Part shown: positions 17,581 through 26,755 of the stretch, piece after piece
Layout: each line of letters begins with the position of its first letter
How positions within the stretch are numbered: position 1 is the stretch's first letter
Source: CAMLOF01 sp041913045
Lineage (GTDB): Bacteria > Pseudomonadota > Gammaproteobacteria > Burkholderiales > Burkholderiaceae_C
NCBI GenBank assembly: GCA_041913045.1
Contig: JAYSGB010000003.1
Coordinates: forward strand, 62,001-126,000
Direction of reading: 5' to 3'
DNA: 64,000 bases
Position numbers and translations under genes: made by a program
The notes under the pieces: model-generated
Seen by the model: the letters and a program-made list of their open reading frames with translations, nothing else
Databases searched by the model: none
Told to the model about the DNA's origin: nothing

Positions 17581-17871
17581 TCACAGCACCAGTGGGCCTT
17601 CAAAGTCGGTTGCCTTGAAGTGTCCATACTCTTTGACCTCGGCCCCTTTGGTGCCGGGAATGCGATACAGCCTCAGGCAATCCTGAGCCTGATCCACTTC
17701 TTGCAACAAACGCCGCTCCAAGGTCTCTAGGCCTGCAAGATCGACCTGACACTCAAACACAGATTTCTGCACGCGTTGACCTGTGCTTTCACAAACCTTG
17801 GCAACACGACGCAGGCGCCGCCGCCCTTCTCTGGTTTCTGTGTTGACGTCGTAGCAAACAATTACCAGCAT
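17581..17871 (-). CDS. cas2: CRISPR-associated endoribonuclease-like Cas2
   Basis: A 96-residue protein of typical Cas2 size with the ferredoxin-like N-terminus MLVIVCYDVNTETREG (Asp8) and the following RRLRRVAKVCES. It dimerises between two Cas1 dimers in the spacer-integration complex. The start is the ATG at 17871, 22 bases after cas1; the longer frame upstream overlaps the end of cas1 and has no conserved sequence. Last gene of the cas operon, next to the leader. Confidence 0.96.
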   Translation of the reverse strand: MLVIVCYDVNTETREGRRRLRRVAKVCESTGQRVQKSVFECQVDLAGLETLERRLLQEVDQAQDCLRLYRIPGTKGAEVKEYGHFKATDFEGPLVL

Positions 17872-17893
17872 CGCTTTCCCCGCAGTATTCTGG

Positions 17894-18940
17894 TCATCTG
17901 ACCAAAAACGGCAGATAACCCGCCGTAGCACCATCAGCCTCAACTTCCTTGCGCACGCTGCGAGCCATCAATCTGGCCTGGACCAGGGGAACCAACCCCA
18001 GTGGCATGCTCTGCGAAAACAACGGATGCTGCAATGCTTCCTGTTTACGTTCTTGGTACGCCACCACCACTGCCTTGCGCCCGTCTGGCGTCAACGAGAC
18101 CCCTCCTCCCTCGCGTACCGAGAAATCTTCAGGTCGAATCTGGCCACGGTTGACCAGCGTCAAAGCCAATCTATCCGCCAAGGGGCGGAACTCCTCCATC
18201 AAGTCCAAGGCCAATGCGGCACGTCCAGGGCGAAGCGCGTGCAAGTAACCCACCTGCGGATCAAGCCCAACGGCCTCCAAGGCACTGCGGCAGTCGTTCA
18301 TCCACATTGCATATAGAAACGACAAGAGCGCATTGAAACGATCACGTGGTGGCCGACGACTGCGACCATCCATAGCAAAGTGATCGCGTAATTCGGGCCT
18401 AACCAAATGAGGGAGGCGGTCAAAGTACTGACGCGCAGCCTCTCCCTCCAAGCCACGTAACGCGTCCAGGTCTGCCGCTTGCGGCAACGCTCTCAAGGTC
18501 GCAGCCAAATCCTGCGCCCCTCTGGTCAGCGCCGCAGCGTCATCCACCGCCTTGGCTTCGCGCGCGCCACGCAGCAGCACATGCCTTGAGTTCCGAACCT
18601 TGCCTGCCACGCACGCGCGGGCAAGCTCCAGGCAAAAGGACAAGTCTTGCAACTGGTTGTGCTGTGCGCGCCGCAACAAGACATTCCCAGACGTAGCCCC
18701 TTCCAATCTGGCCTTGAAGCGCCCGTTGTCGTCCATCAGTACCAGTGCAACACACTCGTCAGCCAGACGATGCATCAGGGGCACAGACAAGCCCACCCGC
18801 CCAAAGCACACCACCGCTTGCAAATGATGCAGGGGTACCCGCAACCGCGTTTCATCACCCACAAGCACCCTGAGAGTATCGTTGTCCAACCGCAGGTAAC
18901 TCTCCGGCGTGTTCACGTAAAGGGTGTTGAGCAACTGCAT
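17894..18940 (-). CDS. cas1: CRISPR integrase Cas1 (type I-C)
   Basis: A 348-residue protein starting LLNTLYVNTPESYL, as in type I-C Cas1. The metal site is present: Glu in LRGLEGEAAR (about 165), His in GYLHALRPGR (234) and Asp/Glu in LALDLMEEF (246-250). It catalyses the two cleavage-ligation steps that insert a new spacer at the leader end, together with Cas2 and Cas4. The ATG at 18940 is chosen over a TTG nine bases upstream because GGAGG lies ten bases before it. It follows cas4 by five bases. Confidence 0.97.
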   Translation of the reverse strand: MQLLNTLYVNTPESYLRLDNDTLRVLVGDETRLRVPLHHLQAVVCFGRVGLSVPLMHRLADECVALVLMDDNGRFKARLEGATSGNVLLRRAQHNQLQDLSFCLELARACVAGKVRNSRHVLLRGAREAKAVDDAAALTRGAQDLAATLRALPQAADLDALRGLEGEAARQYFDRLPHLVRPELRDHFAMDGRSRRPPRDRFNALLSFLYAMWMNDCRSALEAVGLDPQVGYLHALRPGRAALALDLMEEFRPLADRLALTLVNRGQIRPEDFSVREGGGVSLTPDGRKAVVVAYQERKQEALQHPLFSQSMPLGLVPLVQARLMARSVRKEVEADGATAGYLPFLVR

Positions 18941-18945
18941 GGAAA

Positions 18946-19587
18946 TCAATCCTCCACGTCAAACAGGCGTGCACGTAACTCGTTCACACCTCCAGAACCT
19001 GTCAGTTCAGGCATGCAACGTTCGCGCAACGAGCAACCCTTGCATCGCTGCGCGGCCAACGCCGCCTCCAAAGGCTCTGGCAACCGCTGATCCCGCAGCA
19101 TCTGCCTTACCTGCCCAACAACGGACAGCACAGCTTGCCGCAACTCCGGAGTGATGATCACCACACGCCTTCGCTTGGAACTGGCGTAGTACAACGCCCC
19201 CTCGTGCACAGGGCGTCCGGTCATGGATTCGAGGCACATGGCTTGCGCGGCAAGTTGCAGGTCATCACAAGCAGCTATGTCCTTGGCCTTGTGGCGGCTC
19301 CCATGCTTGTATTCGACGGGATAAGGCGTGCCATCGGGCAGGAACTCCACCACATCCGCCTTGCCCACCAACCCCAGTTCGTCGTACCATAGCGGCAAGG
19401 CACGCTCCACACGCACTCCCTTGGCGGTCTCTACGCCCGGTTGATCGACCCGTGCATGCACAGCGTTGCCGCGCAAAGTGTGAAGGTTGTCGTCAAAGGC
19501 CTGATCCAGATGGATCAGGCCGCACTGGCGCGGGCAATAAGCCCAGTGCTGCAAGGCGGACAGGGGGATGGACTCTTCTTCGCTCAC
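18946..19587 (-). CDS. cas4: Cas4 RecB-like nuclease
   Basis: A 213-residue Fe-S RecB-family nuclease. Cluster ligands are visible: Cys18 (with Cys22) at the N-terminus, and Cys182, Cys185 and Cys191 in CKGCSLRERC. The nuclease core is GKADVVEF (Asp78), VEYKHG (Glu92 and Lys94) and QLAAQ. In type I-C systems Cas4 joins Cas1-Cas2 to trim prespacers and select the PAM. Its start overlaps the cas7 stop by four bases (ATGA), and its stop lies five bases before cas1. Confidence 0.96.
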   Translation of the reverse strand: MSEEESIPLSALQHWAYCPRQCGLIHLDQAFDDNLHTLRGNAVHARVDQPGVETAKGVRVERALPLWYDELGLVGKADVVEFLPDGTPYPVEYKHGSRHKAKDIAACDDLQLAAQAMCLESMTGRPVHEGALYYASSKRRRVVIITPELRQAVLSVVGQVRQMLRDQRLPEPLEAALAAQRCKGCSLRERCMPELTGSGGVNELRARLFDVED

Positions 19588-20531
19588 ACTTTGCGGAGCA
19601 AGGTCACCCCAGCGGGCAAATCCGACTCGTCCACCTCAACAGCGTAGTCCGAGAAGTTGCGCGGAATATCCACTGTCTTTTTAGCCCTGATGCGCTCAAA
19701 CAGTTTGTGGGCATGTGCGTTGCCCAGCTCGCTGTCGTGCTTGAAGATGTAGAGCCCACGGGTCGACATTTCGCCGCGAGCTGCAGAGCGGTCGTGCTCA
19801 AACATGTTTCCCAGTGCCTGCCAAAGCAACTCCAGATCGTCCTCGCCGAATCCAGTTTGCTTAGCCAAGAAGGACGAGACAAAACCGTGGGCGACGTACA
19901 GACCGTAAGGCACGGTGTGCTTGCGGCCCATGGTGCGGTTGTCGCCCTGCTGTTTCTCGGCCTCTGCCTCGGTGGCCACGGCCATTCGGGTAATGGAATG
20001 CTCCAGCGCCACGATGGGGTCGATAGACCGTGCAAAGGTCAGTTGCACAGGGCCCCGGACCTGCCCGGCATTGGTTCCTGTGGACATCACCGCACCAAAC
20101 GTGCGAACGTCGAAGAAGTTCTGGCACATCCACTTGCGGGCCAGGTCCACATCACTGGCGCTTCCTTTGCGTTTTTCCTTGCCGCCTTTCTTGGCCTTCT
20201 TGTCTTCACCCTCAGCGGCTTCTGCGACCTCATCCGCTGGCGCATCCAGCTTGAGCGCCGAGTAGGCGCGCTGGTGTTGAAGGTTCAGGATGGCCTTCTC
20301 CCGGACGTAGATCTCGAAACGCTTCTCTCCGGCTTCCGGCGCCTTTTCGGTCTGATCCTGGGTCAGCGCGACGAAGTTACGCACCTTGCGCTTGAGCGCC
20401 ACGTCGGTAATCAGGCCGTGGCCGGTTTCAGCATCGAGGCGCGGCAGATTGCCCGCATCCGGGTCCCCATTGGGGTTCCCGTCCTTCACGTCAAACAGTA
20501 GCACGAAGTCGTAGCGATTGGTCAAGTTCAT
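19584..20531 (-). CDS. cas7c: Cascade backbone subunit Cas7c (Csd2)
   Basis: A 315-residue RAMP-fold protein beginning NRYDFVLLFDVKDGNPNGDPDAGNLPR, the type I-C Csd2/Cas7 signature. Several copies coat the crRNA spacer in Cascade. It is somewhat longer than usual because of a lysine- and glutamate-rich low-complexity stretch at about residues 95-127 (GEDKKAKKGGKEKRKG), between otherwise conserved blocks. It lies 23 bases after cas8c and overlaps cas4 by four bases. Confidence 0.96.
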   Translation of the reverse strand: MNLTNRYDFVLLFDVKDGNPNGDPDAGNLPRLDAETGHGLITDVALKRKVRNFVALTQDQTEKAPEAGEKRFEIYVREKAILNLQHQRAYSALKLDAPADEVAEAAEGEDKKAKKGGKEKRKGSASDVDLARKWMCQNFFDVRTFGAVMSTGTNAGQVRGPVQLTFARSIDPIVALEHSITRMAVATEAEAEKQQGDNRTMGRKHTVPYGLYVAHGFVSSFLAKQTGFGEDDLELLWQALGNMFEHDRSAARGEMSTRGLYIFKHDSELGNAHAHKLFERIRAKKTVDIPRNFSDYAVEVDESDLPAGVTLLRKV

Positions 20532-20554
20532 CTCAGTTTCCTCCTGGGGTAGTT

Positions 20555-22363
20555 TCAGTGAGCGGTTTCGTCCAGAGCAGTGCTTTCGGCGTCAGCCGTT
20601 TCACGCTTGGTAAAAAAGTCTTGTCGTTGGTGGTAGTAGCCGATGGCAAAACGGCCCTGATCCGGCAGGTTCATGTGCACGGGAAAATCCGAAATACCCG
20701 ACATGATTTCTGCCAGCAGCTTTTCAAAGTTCACCGCCCGCCCCTTGCTCTGCATCTTGGCTAGGTGGTGATTCTTCAACCGCATCAACGTGGTGAATAC
20801 GGCCACAGGCGTGCTGGATGCAGCGCCGTAGTAACGCTCCCGAATCGTTGCATTCAGACCAGGACTGGCTTCTTCCTGGATCTTCTCCAGCGTGGCAAAC
20901 AGGCGACCCAAGCGGTACGCCGTGGACGGACTCTCGATATCAAGCATGGGTTGAATCTCCCTGGGTTGTGAATCAGACGTGGTGAGGGACCGGTTGAGGT
21001 AAGCCTTGATGGCCGCCGCTCGCATGTATGTGATCTGCTGTTCTGCGCGGCAGCGTTGGACTGCAGCGTTGAGCCAGGTCGTGGGATACGGCGAGCCGGT
21101 GAAGATGCTGCGAATCAGATCGCCACCCAAACTGGGTGGAATGTTGTCGGCCTTGCCTTGCAGGGCCACGGCGGTAAGCAGGCGAAAGAGGCTCGGAAAC
21201 TCCGGATCGTTCGGACCACGTACCAGCGAAAGATCATCGAACCATGCCGCGATGCGCCCTGCGATGATGTGCAGAGGGGCCGCATGCCAAAACCGCACAG
21301 AGATGCGCGCCGCATTCGGAGCCAAGCCCAATACATAAAACGCGTTGTCCCCTCGCGCACCTGTGAAGCCACCACTGTGAACGGAATCAAACAGCGCTTT
21401 GACTTGTTGGGTGTGTGCGTCAGGGTTGTCTCCTCCGCCGAGCAAGGCAGCCAACTCACCTTCGAGGGGATCAGCTTTCTGTGCCCAGAAAACAGTAGAG
21501 GCATCGCCAATCTGCACCCGCTGACTGGAGTCCCGCGCCAGCAAGGCATTCAGAGCAGTGGTGTAGGCAAAAGCTGCCGCCTGACTGACGGGCGCGTTCG
21601 CACCCTGGCTCTTGCCGTACGAGTTGAACGCCTCCAGATTGAACGAAACGATGTTGGCACCGGATGTCTGGGCTCCCCACACCCCCTTGATCGCGGTGTG
21701 CAGCCGCTCCACCGGCAAGGTATCACCCGTGATCAGGCACGTGGCCTTCAAACCGTCACCGTCTTCAGTTGTTTCATCCCCTGTCGCACCAACGACCAAG
21801 TGAGGCGCAACGCCCGGTCTTTGACACACCAGTGCCGTGTCATCGACCAGTCGGAACGTCAAGACAGGGTTCGACGCAGCAATCTCGGCATGGGCAGCAA
21901 ACCGCGCCACCTGCTCGGCCGGGTTCGCGTCGAGAAAGGCCAACACACCACGCAACCCGGCATCGCCATGAGCGAGCACTGGAAGTGTCGAAATGCGCTC
22001 CCGAAATGCCTGCTGCATTTCAACAAGACGGGCCAGGTACTCATCGGCACCGCCTTTGGAGCGAGCCAAATCCATTTTCTTCACGTCAGGAAGCGCAAGA
22101 ACGTACTCGGCGTTGTCCCACAGCAGGTTGGCGGCGATGCCCGAGGTCTTCTTGACGCCCATGGGCACCAGGTAGCTCGTACCGATCTTCTTTTTCCCAG
22201 ACATCTGGCGCGCGTCAATGATTGCGTGAAGCTGGCCACTTTCGTCCACTTCGAGAATGAAGCCAATTTCCTTCTGCTCCAGCCCAAACGCTGGCAACCG
22301 ACGAGCAGGATCCACGTCAGCTTGGCGACGCAAGTAGTAGTCGTAGAGGGCTTGCAGGATCAT
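20555..22363 (-). CDS. cas8c: Cascade large subunit Cas8c (Csd1)
   Basis: A 602-residue protein of the Csd1 family, starting MILQALYDYYLRR and reading through KKKIGTSYLVPMGVKKTSG and GVKALFDSVHSGG-like blocks. In type I-C Cascade this subunit recognises the PAM, and an internal start in its gene supplies the small subunit (Cas11c) in characterised systems; I did not identify that start here. The ATG overlaps the cas5c stop by four bases. Confidence 0.95.
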   Translation of the reverse strand: MILQALYDYYLRRQADVDPARRLPAFGLEQKEIGFILEVDESGQLHAIIDARQMSGKKKIGTSYLVPMGVKKTSGIAANLLWDNAEYVLALPDVKKMDLARSKGGADEYLARLVEMQQAFRERISTLPVLAHGDAGLRGVLAFLDANPAEQVARFAAHAEIAASNPVLTFRLVDDTALVCQRPGVAPHLVVGATGDETTEDGDGLKATCLITGDTLPVERLHTAIKGVWGAQTSGANIVSFNLEAFNSYGKSQGANAPVSQAAAFAYTTALNALLARDSSQRVQIGDASTVFWAQKADPLEGELAALLGGGDNPDAHTQQVKALFDSVHSGGFTGARGDNAFYVLGLAPNAARISVRFWHAAPLHIIAGRIAAWFDDLSLVRGPNDPEFPSLFRLLTAVALQGKADNIPPSLGGDLIRSIFTGSPYPTTWLNAAVQRCRAEQQITYMRAAAIKAYLNRSLTTSDSQPREIQPMLDIESPSTAYRLGRLFATLEKIQEEASPGLNATIRERYYGAASSTPVAVFTTLMRLKNHHLAKMQSKGRAVNFEKLLAEIMSGISDFPVHMNLPDQGRFAIGYYHQRQDFFTKRETADAESTALDETAH

Positions 22364-23046
22364 CCCCGTACCTCCACACGACTCAGATCAAGAACACCCC
22401 TTTGCACCTGAGCACGGAAAAAGCGTGGCTGGGGTGTATATCCGGCGGCGAAATCCATGTCGTAGAGCATCCAGCCCAGATCGGGTGACCAGTCGTCCAA
22501 CGCGCTCGGCTCGTCCGGTCCAACGCGCCAGCCACCCTGGCCATCTGCCACCAGATCAACAGCCCGAAACGCGGCAGCAAACTCACGGCAGCCCAGATAG
22601 GGCTGATTCACGCACTGCCCCGCCTCAGCGCGGCGATTGAACATCGCGATGTACTTGTTGGGGTTGGCGCGAGCATCGTCCCCCACCATCTCCATTTCAG
22701 CGTGCAGCCGATAGGCCACATCGCGCAAAAGCAGACTGGCGCGTTGCTGGCGCTCTTCTTCAATGTAGAGCGCCAGCTCACCATGGCCTTCGTTCATGGC
22801 GGTGAGCGCATTGCGAGAAGAGGCCACTGCACCCACTTCATTGCGCCGCACACTGGTCCAGCGCACCGGTTGGAGCACTTCGATCCGAGTGATTCGCCAT
22901 CGGATGGCGGGCTTCCACAGAATGGCCTCGAACACCGCCCGCGCTGCGGACGGCGTGATCAGGTCGTAAGACACCCGCTCGACCTTCATCTCTGGCCGGG
23001 TGAAGCAGGCGTAGTCGCCCCGAACCTCCAAGCAAAATGGCTTCAT
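22360..23046 (-). CDS. cas5c: Cas5c (Cas5d), crRNA-processing Cascade subunit
   Basis: A 228-residue RAMP protein starting KPFCLEVRGDYACFTRPEMKVERVSYDLITPSAARAVFEAI, the Cas5d/Cas5c signature. In type I-C systems, which lack Cas6, this subunit cuts the pre-crRNA at the base of the repeat hairpin and holds the 5' handle. No cas6 is present here, in agreement. It follows cas3 by 24 bases and overlaps cas8c by four. Confidence 0.96.
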   Translation of the reverse strand: MKPFCLEVRGDYACFTRPEMKVERVSYDLITPSAARAVFEAILWKPAIRWRITRIEVLQPVRWTSVRRNEVGAVASSRNALTAMNEGHGELALYIEEERQQRASLLLRDVAYRLHAEMEMVGDDARANPNKYIAMFNRRAEAGQCVNQPYLGCREFAAAFRAVDLVADGQGGWRVGPDEPSALDDWSPDLGWMLYDMDFAAGYTPQPRFFRAQVQRGVLDLSRVEVRG

Positions 23047-23070
23047 TCAAACTCCCTTCGCGTCAACCGT

Positions 23071-25455
23071 TTACGAACTGACATAATTTGCGGGGTCACC
23101 TGGTGCCGAGTCCACCTTCGCGCCCATCACCGGGTCGTAAAACCCCTCCCATCCTTCGCGCTGCACATACAAGCCCGGGCAGCTCGCCACCTCCACGATG
23201 TCGCCCATGTCCACAAGCCGCCGCACCTGGTGCTGGTAGATCGTGACGCCGTAGCGTTGCAACTTGCGCATCAACCAACGGGCCGGGCCATCGCGCTCCA
23301 GCATGCCGATCAGTGCGTCCACATCGTCGCGGGCGTTGGGACTGCTGTAGCGAACCAGCACCGTGGCGCTGTCTTTCTCGTCAATCAGCTTGAACGCATC
23401 GGCTGCAGCCCGAAACTGAACGGGCAGACTCATCGCCTTCAGGTCAGGCTCCAGCTTGAGCAGATCGCAAATCCGTGCTTTGTCCGTGGACGGTGCATCG
23501 TGGTGCAGGCGTTTGAAGTACAGGTCAATCAGGGGCAGCGCAAAAGGGTCTGCGGGCAAACCGCGCCATACCGCCTTGCACGTGTCACGAGCCAAAGTCA
23601 GCAAACCCGGCGGGGCCTTCGTCGGAGGAACGAACACATGCACAGCCCCCGGCTCGGGCAACTTGCCTTCGCGGTTGCACCGCCCCGCCGCCTGAGCGAT
23701 GGAGTCCAACCCAGCCAAAGCTCGATAGACCACTGGGAAGTCCAAATCGACCCCAGCTTCAACCAATTGGGTTGACACCACATGAATGGGGGCCGGGCTT
23801 TGCCCTGCGGCCAGTGCCTCCCGGCGCGCCTTCAGAGCGTCCTTGATCTCGGCGATCGTGTCGCTGCGGTGTTGTGCACACATAAGCGCAGATAGGTGCC
23901 AACACCGCGCGCTATCGGCGCGCGCCTTGATCAAGCGGAACAGCTCGGCCGCATCGGCGCGTCGGCTGACGATGGTGAGCGCGGCATAGTGTTCGGCGAT
24001 TTCGTCCGCGAGTTCTGGCCAACTGCGCGGGGTTTCCAGACTTGGAGGCAGGTGCACACGCACTCGCTCCAGCGCGCGGTACAAGGCCGGCACGTCATCA
24101 ATGATCTCTGTCACCGGACCGAGGGCACGCCTCAGACCCCTCTGCGGATCGACGCTGGGCGGTGTGTTGAGGGCAGGCTGGGTGGCGGTGCACAGAAGCA
24201 CAGTTGCGCCAAAGTCCTGAACGAGGTAGCGCAGCACATCCACCACGGGCTGCAAAAACTCCACCGGCAGCAACTGCGCTTCGTCCAGCACGATCACGCT
24301 GTTGACCAGACTGTGCAGCTTGCGACACCGCGAGGTCTTTCGCGCAAACAGACTCTCGAACAACTGCACATTGGTGGTGACGATCAGCGGAGCGTCCCAG
24401 TTCTCGCAGGCCAGTCGGGAACGCGTGGTCTCTTCTTCTGGATTGGACTCCGCATTGCTGTGGTGCTCGATCACGGCGTCTTCACCCAACGCTTTGAACA
24501 CTTCGCGAAATACGTCAGCGGTCTGTTCGATGATGCTGGTGTATGGGATGGCATAGACGATGCGCTGCTTGCCGTGCTTGACCGCATGCTCCAAAGCGAA
24601 AGCGAGGCTCGACAGAGTCTTGCCGCCCCCGGTGGGGACCGTGAGGCTGAAGACCCCTGGAGGCTGGCTGGCTTTGGAGTGGCACTGCGCCAGCACTTCG
24701 GCTCGGATGCGGTTGACCGCCGTCTTCGGTTCCCCAAAGGCAGCGAGATAGGCATTCAGCTCATCCCGGAACGGCCGAAGATCGCATTCGCCTCGGCGCG
24801 CCTCTGCCCTGCGGCCGTCCATGTAGGCCTCGGTGTCCAGAAAGTCAGCATCCACCAGCGATGAAAACACCATCCTGACCCACAAGGCAAAGCGGCCAGG
24901 GTTGAGCTTCTGGTGCTCATTGCAGATACCCACGCTGTTGAGGTCGATGCCCGCCAGAGTGGCTTTGAGAATGTCGTCGGCCTGCGGGCGCGCAAGGGCT
25001 TCTGACAACTCACGCCGAGCATCTTCACTCGCCAAGCGGGCTGAAAGACCCAGTCCTTGGCCGCCTTCCCAGTTATCGAGACCAGCGTGATGGCCAGCAA
25101 TCACGTATTGCAGTATCCGACCCAGAATTTTCCCTTGTGCGCCATGTTGTTGTTCAAGGTGTTGGACAGCCCACAGCGCTCCAGCCGCCGAATGTGTTTT
25201 GTCTCGGTCCGCGACACGCTCGATATGCGCATCGACAATGCCCGCCTGGCGGATGTAAGCCTGAAAACCGAGCCTGCGCTTGCCCAAGTCATGCCACAGG
25301 CCTGCAAGTTGAGCGATGGCTTTGAGGTGGGCAGGAGCGAAGTCTGCAGCCAGATTGCCTACAGAACGAAGATGTTCATTCAGCAAATGCGGATCTTTCC
25401 CGCTGCCATCTGAGGAAGAGTGAGCCCAGTCCAAACTGGATGGGTCCGAGATCAT
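23071..25455 (-). CDS. cas3: Cas3 HD nuclease-helicase (type I-C)
   Basis: A 794-residue effector nuclease. The N-terminal HD domain has LWHDLGKRRLGFQ (His55-Asp56) and a GHHAGLDNW motif. The superfamily 2 helicase follows, with VPTGGGKTLSS (Walker A), VIVLDEAQ in place of DEAH, and STQLVEAGVDLDFP...AAGRCNREG (motifs V and VI). It is recruited by target-bound Cascade and degrades the non-target strand. The start at 25455 is an estimate supported by a nearby GGGGG; 25473 is an in-frame alternative, and the frame stays open further upstream without conserved sequence. First gene of the cas operon. Confidence 0.96.
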   Translation of the reverse strand: MISDPSSLDWAHSSSDGSGKDPHLLNEHLRSVGNLAADFAPAHLKAIAQLAGLWHDLGKRRLGFQAYIRQAGIVDAHIERVADRDKTHSAAGALWAVQHLEQQHGAQGKILGRILQYVIAGHHAGLDNWEGGQGLGLSARLASEDARRELSEALARPQADDILKATLAGIDLNSVGICNEHQKLNPGRFALWVRMVFSSLVDADFLDTEAYMDGRRAEARRGECDLRPFRDELNAYLAAFGEPKTAVNRIRAEVLAQCHSKASQPPGVFSLTVPTGGGKTLSSLAFALEHAVKHGKQRIVYAIPYTSIIEQTADVFREVFKALGEDAVIEHHSNAESNPEEETTRSRLACENWDAPLIVTTNVQLFESLFARKTSRCRKLHSLVNSVIVLDEAQLLPVEFLQPVVDVLRYLVQDFGATVLLCTATQPALNTPPSVDPQRGLRRALGPVTEIIDDVPALYRALERVRVHLPPSLETPRSWPELADEIAEHYAALTIVSRRADAAELFRLIKARADSARCWHLSALMCAQHRSDTIAEIKDALKARREALAAGQSPAPIHVVSTQLVEAGVDLDFPVVYRALAGLDSIAQAAGRCNREGKLPEPGAVHVFVPPTKAPPGLLTLARDTCKAVWRGLPADPFALPLIDLYFKRLHHDAPSTDKARICDLLKLEPDLKAMSLPVQFRAAADAFKLIDEKDSATVLVRYSSPNARDDVDALIGMLERDGPARWLMRKLQRYGVTIYQHQVRRLVDMGDIVEVASCPGLYVQREGWEGFYDPVMGAKVDSAPGDPANYVSS

Positions 25456-25568
25456 GCGTCTGCCCCCATGCATCGTTGAGGTGGGCGTAAGCACCCCATG
25501 TTTGCAATCTTGCAATTGATCCGTGCACAAAACCTCACCCCCACACCCTCCCCACTGCTGTTCGGCCC

Positions 25569-25588
25569 ATGCTACAGCAAAGTAGCAT
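25569..25588 (-). promoter_or_regulatory. Palindromic candidate operator upstream of cas3
   Basis: A perfect inverted repeat, ATGCTAC-AGCAAA-GTAGCAT, 114 bases before the cas3 start, in the 284-base gap between the LysR gene and cas3. Its dyad symmetry fits a dimeric repressor or activator site at the cas promoter. No regulator is identified. Confidence 0.4.
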
Positions 25589-25689
25589 TTGTGGCGACTC
25601 GGCCTCACCGGCAAGCGGCGTGGCAGCAAGGAGTTGGTGTGACAGCATGGGCGTTCCGTTGAATGGTTTGCCCCAATGCTGCAGGCCTT

Positions 25690-25710
25690 CCGTATCAAAA
25701 AACGATACGG
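25690..25710 (-). promoter_or_regulatory. Second inverted repeat upstream of cas3
   Basis: The sequence CCGTATC-AAAAAAC-GATACGG is a perfect 7-base inverted repeat about 235 bases before the cas3 start and 30 bases after the LysR gene ends. It could be another operator, or part of a terminator region for the LysR gene, though no T run follows it on the minus strand. Confidence 0.35.
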
Positions 25711-25739
25711 CAACAGCCGCCCATCCGTTTATTTTGGGG

Positions 25740-26627
25740 TCACCCCCACACCCCCTCCAACGCCGCCCACGCCGCCTGAATGGCGGGCTCCTGTTCCCGC
25801 CCTGCCAGGCAGATGAAGCTGAGCACGCAGTCCAGTTGCACCCGGTCAGCGATGACGAGGCCGCGCGCCTGCGCCTCGCGGATGGCCACCGAGTCGCGTA
25901 CCAGGCTCAGCCCCACGCCTGAGCGCACCAGGTCCAGCATGGAGGCCTCTTGGTCCACCTGCGCCACGCGGCGCACGCGCAGCCCTTGCGGCGCCAGCAC
26001 CTTGTGCAACAAGCGGTGGTGGGCCGAGGCAGCGGGCGTTTCTATCCACGGCAGGCTGGCAAGCGCTCGCCAGTCTTGCCCGTGCACCTGCGGGCCCCAA
26101 CCCGCTGGCGCCAGTACGCGGTAGGTGAACGGGGTGAGCGCGCGCACGCGAAACGCCTGGGCAACCCGGCCCTCGTTCGGGTCACCCAGGTAGTAGCCCA
26201 CATCCAGTTCGCCCGCTTCCACGCGCGCCAGCACCTCGCCGCTCATGCCCTGGCGCAGCACCGTTTCCACCTGCGGGGCAGACTCTACCAGTTGCCGCAA
26301 GAAGGCGCCCAGGCGGGTGAATTCGGGGTCGAGAATGGTGCCGATGGACAAGGTGCCGCGCACCTGGGTGTGCAGGCGCTTGGCCGCACCCACGAACTCG
26401 CGTTGCGCTTCCAGCACGCGGTCGGCCAGCGGCAACAGAGCCGCACCGTCTGGCGTGAGCCGCATGCCACGCGGCGTGCGCTCGAACTGGCGAAGGTTCA
26501 GTCGCTCCTGCAAGGCTTTCACCTGCAGGCTGACGGCCGGTTGCGTCAAGTGCAGGCGCTCGGCCGCGCGCGAAAGGCTGCCCTCTCGGGCCACGGTGGC
26601 GAAGACGCGCAGTGCAGGAATATCCAT
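25740..26627 (-). CDS. LysR-family transcriptional regulator
   Basis: A 295-residue regulator with an N-terminal winged helix-turn-helix (ALRVFATVAREGSLSRAAERLHLTQPAVSLQVKALQERL, residues about 5-45) and a C-terminal effector-binding domain. It is divergent from a GMC oxidoreductase gene with 128 bases between, the usual layout for a LysR regulator and its target. The inducer is unknown. It lies upstream of cas3 on the same strand but is unlikely to belong to that system. Confidence 0.9.
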   Translation of the reverse strand: MDIPALRVFATVAREGSLSRAAERLHLTQPAVSLQVKALQERLNLRQFERTPRGMRLTPDGAALLPLADRVLEAQREFVGAAKRLHTQVRGTLSIGTILDPEFTRLGAFLRQLVESAPQVETVLRQGMSGEVLARVEAGELDVGYYLGDPNEGRVAQAFRVRALTPFTYRVLAPAGWGPQVHGQDWRALASLPWIETPAASAHHRLLHKVLAPQGLRVRRVAQVDQEASMLDLVRSGVGLSLVRDSVAIREAQARGLVIADRVQLDCVLSFICLAGREQEPAIQAAWAALEGVWG

Positions 26628-26713
26628 CGTTCGATATTAACTTTGCTTATTTCAAATGCAAGAATTTCTGAGTAGTCACAGGCTAGGGCCAGAGATAAAG
26701 TCGCCGACTGGCA

Positions 26714-26726
26714 TAGAACATTCTTA
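26714..26726. promoter_or_regulatory. Candidate LysR binding site (T-N11-A)
   Basis: TAGAACATTCTTA is a T-N11-A motif with AGAA/TTCT dyad symmetry, located 30 bases before the GMC oxidoreductase start in the divergent LysR-GMC promoter region. Position and symmetry suit a LysR activation site. Not verified by comparison. Confidence 0.4.
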
Positions 26727-26755
26727 GACAAAAGCCCACCCGCCGAGGAGACCGC

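Noticed and set aside
14384..17686. Many open frames of 60-150 codons through the CRISPR array, coding repeated SIHTRPRGRVM or NPHPPSRAGDA peptides
   Set aside because: They are translations of the CRISPR repeats; the repeating peptide simply mirrors the 37-base repeat.
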